Origin: Proteobacteria bacterium UBA7821
GTDB lineage: Bacteria; Pseudomonadota; Gammaproteobacteria; Comchoanobacterales; Comchoanobacteraceae
Assembly (NCBI GenBank): GCA_002480165.1
Contig: DLBP01000054.1
Coordinates: 1-16,462 of the forward strand
Direction: 5' to 3'
DNA length: 16,462 nucleotides
Shown one piece after another: positions 13,777 to 16,462 of this stretch. How positions within the stretch are numbered: the first letter of the stretch is position 1; every line of letters starts with the position of its first letter. Both the position numbers and the translations under genes were made by a program. The notes below the pieces were generated by a model. It was not told where the DNA came from, did not search any database, and worked only from the letters and a program-made list of their open reading frames with translations.

Positions 13777-16398
13777 ATGACCAACGATGCAAACCAAGTT
13801 CATTACTTATCTGATTACAAAAAACCCTCTTTCAATATTAAGCAACTAACCTGGTCGTTCGATTTAGATCCAGATAAAACCGTTGTTTCAGCCAGTATGA
13901 ATGTTGTTAAGACAGGTAGCAGTCAAAATTTGTTACTTGATGGTGAAGATCTAAGCTTACAATGGTTAAAAATAAACAATAAGCTTTTAAGCACTGGAGA
14001 ATACAAGGTGACGAAAAAAACCTTGTTAATCTATAATGTGCCCGATGAATTTGTCTTAGACATTCAGGTGTTGCTTGAGCCTAAGGCAAATAAAGCGTTA
14101 ATGGGTTTGTATGTGTCTAAAAATACCTTCTGCACACAGTGTGAACCTCATGGATTTAGACGAATCTGCTACTTTTTAGATAGGCCAGACATACTCACTC
14201 ATATTCGCACCAAAATAACAGCCAAACAGAAGCAGTTTCCTGTCTTACTATCTAATGGGAATTGTATTGGGACTGGAACACTGCCAGGTGGGAAGCACTG
14301 GGTTGAGTGGGATGATCCATCACTCAAACCCTGTTATTTATTTGCACTGGTAGCAGGTGACTTTGATTTAATACAAGACAGTTTCACCACCATGAAAGGT
14401 CGCCTAGTCGATTTGAGAGTCTATGTTGATCCAGGTAAGCGAGAGCAGGGGCTGTTTGCCATGGGGGCTCTCAAACGAGCGATGAAGTGGGATGAGGAGG
14501 TTTACGGTCGATGGTATGATCTCGATATTTATTCAATTGTTGCCGTCAGTGATTTTAATCAGGGTGCTATGGAAAACAAAGGGCTAAATATATTCAATAG
14601 CTCGTGCGTACTGGCTTCTCCAGAATTGGCAACCGACCGTGAGTATCAGTTTGTCGAAGGCGTTGTTGCGCATGAGTATTTTCACAACTGGTCAGGAAAT
14701 CGGGTTACTGTTAGAGATTGGTTTCAGTTGAGTTTGAAGGAGGGGTTAACCATCTTTCGGGACCAAGACTTTACCATGGATATGACCTCTTCAACGGTCA
14801 AGCGAATCGAGGATGTATCCGTGATACGAAACTATCAGTTTGCACAAGATGCCGGTCCAATGGCTCATCCGGTTCAGCCTGATCACTACATCTCGATGGA
14901 TAATTTCTATACGGTTACTGTGTACAACAAAGGTGCAGAGGTCATTAGGATGATGAAAACGTTAATAGGTGCTGCCAAATTTTCGGTCGGGATGGATCTG
15001 TATTTTGATAACAATGATGGTAAAGCTGTTGAGATACATGATTTTGTCAGTGCAATGGAACAGGCGTCCAATGTTGATTTGACCCAGTTTAAAAGATGGT
15101 ACACGCAATCAGGAACACCGCATGTGCATGTCGAAAGCCAGTGGGATGGTAAAGATTTAGTGATGTCACTCAAGCAGTCATGTCCAGATACCCCAGGTCA
15201 AAGTAATAAAAAACCATTTTTCATTCCTTTTGCCGTTGGGCTATTAGATCAGTCTGGCAATGCGATGGCTGCTGTCGGATGTCAAGGGGACCATCATGAT
15301 GAAAATGGTACATACGTTCTCTATTTAACCGAAGAAACACAAGTGTTTACTTTTAAGAATGTCATGGAAAGACCGATCTTATCACTCCATAGGAGCTTTT
15401 CTGCGCCAATCACCTATACGTATGATTATCGCTGGGAGGATATGCTGTTTTTGATGGAAAATGATCCAGATGACTTTAACCGATGGGATATCAGTCAGCG
15501 TGTTGCTGAAAAGGTGATGCTGGATGCTTATCATCAGGATTTAACTCACTGGAAGCTCCCTGCTGATTTAATAAAAGCGTATCGAGAAATTATGCTTGAT
15601 GGATCACTATCAGATCACGTTAAAGCAGAGATTTTTAGGTTGCCATCTGATAAATATTTAGTTCGTCAGCTGGTGCCATGTGACCCAATTAAATTAAACC
15701 AAGTAAGGGAAGCTTATCTTGAACAGTTGGCGATTGGTTTGGAGGAAAACTGGGTTGGGGCGTACCAAAATACCTCAATGACAACTCCCTATGCATACAA
15801 TGCTCAAGCAGTAGGGCAGCGAGCCTGGCGTAATAGAGTACTGGCCTATTTAGTTAAAACTAAGTCTGATCGCTATCAGCAATGGGCACTAACACAATAT
15901 CAGTCAGTCGATAATATGACTGAAAAGCTCGATGCTCTAACCGCTCTAGCCAGTGTGAAATCAGCTGAGCTCATGACCGCGCTGCAGGATTTTTTCTTGA
16001 CTTACCAGCATGAAGAGCTTGCTGTCAATAAGTGGTTGATGATTCAAGTATTGGCTCAAAATAATTGCGACACTGATTTTTTTGTCAAGCTGCTTCAACA
16101 AAGCTTCTACAACGAGAAAAACCCCAACTGTGTTAGAGCGGTTTTAGGAACCATGTCGGCTAATATTCAATGTTTTCATGATCAAACAGGGGCTGGTTAT
16201 CAATTCCTGGCTGACCAAATCACATTGACAGATAAGTTTAACCCGATGCTGGCCGCACGCCTATGCCTGCCTCTGACTGAGTGGCGTCTGTACGATGATA
16301 CGCGTCGAGTGAAAATGCACAAAGTACTCACTGAATTGTCTAGCCAGACCATGTCGCCAAACTTATATGAAGTTGTCAATAAATCACTCAGCCACTAG
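13777..16398 (+). CDS. pepN: Aminopeptidase N (M1 family)
   Basis: An 873-residue cytoplasmic zinc aminopeptidase (E. coli PepN 870) that removes N-terminal residues from peptides late in protein turnover. Seen: the exopeptidase motif GAMEN at 263-267, and the zinc site HEYFHNW (His299, Glu300, His303) with Glu322 in SLKEGLT. These numbers are two above E. coli throughout. The N-terminal block CEPHGFRRICYFLDRPD and the C-terminal PepN-specific helical region (YNAQAVGQRAWRN and onward) confirm PepN rather than other M1 enzymes. A strong ribosome site TAGGAGG (13766-13772) precedes the ATG. It is divergent from the DUF498 gene, and the last 64 bases of the window after its stop hold no recognisable gene or terminator. 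Confidence 0.97.
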   Translation: MTNDANQVHYLSDYKKPSFNIKQLTWSFDLDPDKTVVSASMNVVKTGSSQNLLLDGEDLSLQWLKINNKLLSTGEYKVTKKTLLIYNVPDEFVLDIQVLLEPKANKALMGLYVSKNTFCTQCEPHGFRRICYFLDRPDILTHIRTKITAKQKQFPVLLSNGNCIGTGTLPGGKHWVEWDDPSLKPCYLFALVAGDFDLIQDSFTTMKGRLVDLRVYVDPGKREQGLFAMGALKRAMKWDEEVYGRWYDLDIYSIVAVSDFNQGAMENKGLNIFNSSCVLASPELATDREYQFVEGVVAHEYFHNWSGNRVTVRDWFQLSLKEGLTIFRDQDFTMDMTSSTVKRIEDVSVIRNYQFAQDAGPMAHPVQPDHYISMDNFYTVTVYNKGAEVIRMMKTLIGAAKFSVGMDLYFDNNDGKAVEIHDFVSAMEQASNVDLTQFKRWYTQSGTPHVHVESQWDGKDLVMSLKQSCPDTPGQSNKKPFFIPFAVGLLDQSGNAMAAVGCQGDHHDENGTYVLYLTEETQVFTFKNVMERPILSLHRSFSAPITYTYDYRWEDMLFLMENDPDDFNRWDISQRVAEKVMLDAYHQDLTHWKLPADLIKAYREIMLDGSLSDHVKAEIFRLPSDKYLVRQLVPCDPIKLNQVREAYLEQLAIGLEENWVGAYQNTSMTTPYAYNAQAVGQRAWRNRVLAYLVKTKSDRYQQWALTQYQSVDNMTEKLDALTALASVKSAELMTALQDFFLTYQHEELAVNKWLMIQVLAQNNCDTDFFVKLLQQSFYNEKNPNCVRAVLGTMSANIQCFHDQTGAGYQFLADQITLTDKFNPMLAARLCLPLTEWRLYDDTRRVKMHKVLTELSSQTMSPNLYEVVNKSLSH

Positions 16399-16462
16399 CC
16401 GATAGGCTTTTGGTATGCTGCTATGTAGTTGATTGATATACGGTCAACTAATTTAGCAGATT

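Noticed and set aside
13702..13803. 34-residue N-terminal extension of the DUF498 protein from the ATG at 13803
   Set aside because: It would overlap the pepN start and promoter palindrome and extends beyond the family N-terminus, while AGGAG points to the ATG at 13701.
1..16462. CRISPR array, insertion sequence, prophage or defence island
   Set aside because: No repeated units, terminal inverted repeats, transposase or phage structural genes were seen. The regulator at 7790-8500 is the only phage-like protein.

Overview
The window looks like a chromosomal segment of a gammaproteobacterium with moderately low GC. Two gene arrangements support this: trmB is divergent from mutY-yggX, and rluD is divergent from bamD. 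YbbA/YbbP-type transporter genes, a PepN close to E. coli length, and catalytic-residue numbering close to the E. coli proteins also fit. An ankyrin-repeat protein without a signal peptide hints at a host-associated or protist-associated lifestyle, but this is only a hint. I cannot name the genus. There is no CRISPR array, insertion sequence or prophage block.

Layout. Positions 1-1470 carry the 3' part of an iron-sulfur photolyase/cryptochrome gene, followed without a gap by a 53-codon DUF2256 zinc-ribbon gene. Positions 1486-4605 encode an ABC ATPase and an FtsX-type permease (YbbA/YbbP-like). A CysQ-like phosphatase (4652-5413) follows, with a good promoter overlapping the permease stop. 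On the minus strand, mutY and yggX overlap by 38 bases, and below them lies tRNA-Phe with its own promoter. trmB (7056-7769, plus) faces away from mutY. Three minus-strand genes follow: an S24/LexA-like regulator, a DegP/DegQ protease and the pseudouridine synthase rluD. Divergent to rluD is bamD, then a small unknown gene with a near-consensus promoter. The ankyrin-repeat gene and a DUF498/Mth938-like gene lie on the minus strand. The latter is divergent from pepN (13777-16398) and shares with it a symmetric promoter palindrome.

Most of the content is housekeeping: tRNA modification and supply (TrmB, tRNA-Phe), rRNA modification (RluD), oxidative DNA repair and iron protection (MutY, YggX), light-dependent repair (photolyase), and envelope protein assembly and quality control (BamD, DegP/Q). 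The points most worth a second look are a BamD with no cysteine at all, so it cannot be the usual lipoprotein; a tRNA-Phe with two mismatched stem positions and no encoded CCA; an S24-like regulator lacking the self-cleavage lysine and cleavage site; the small promoter-driven orphan gene at 11860; and the palindromic, mutually overlapping -10 boxes between the DUF498 gene and pepN. No single large undescribed system is evident.
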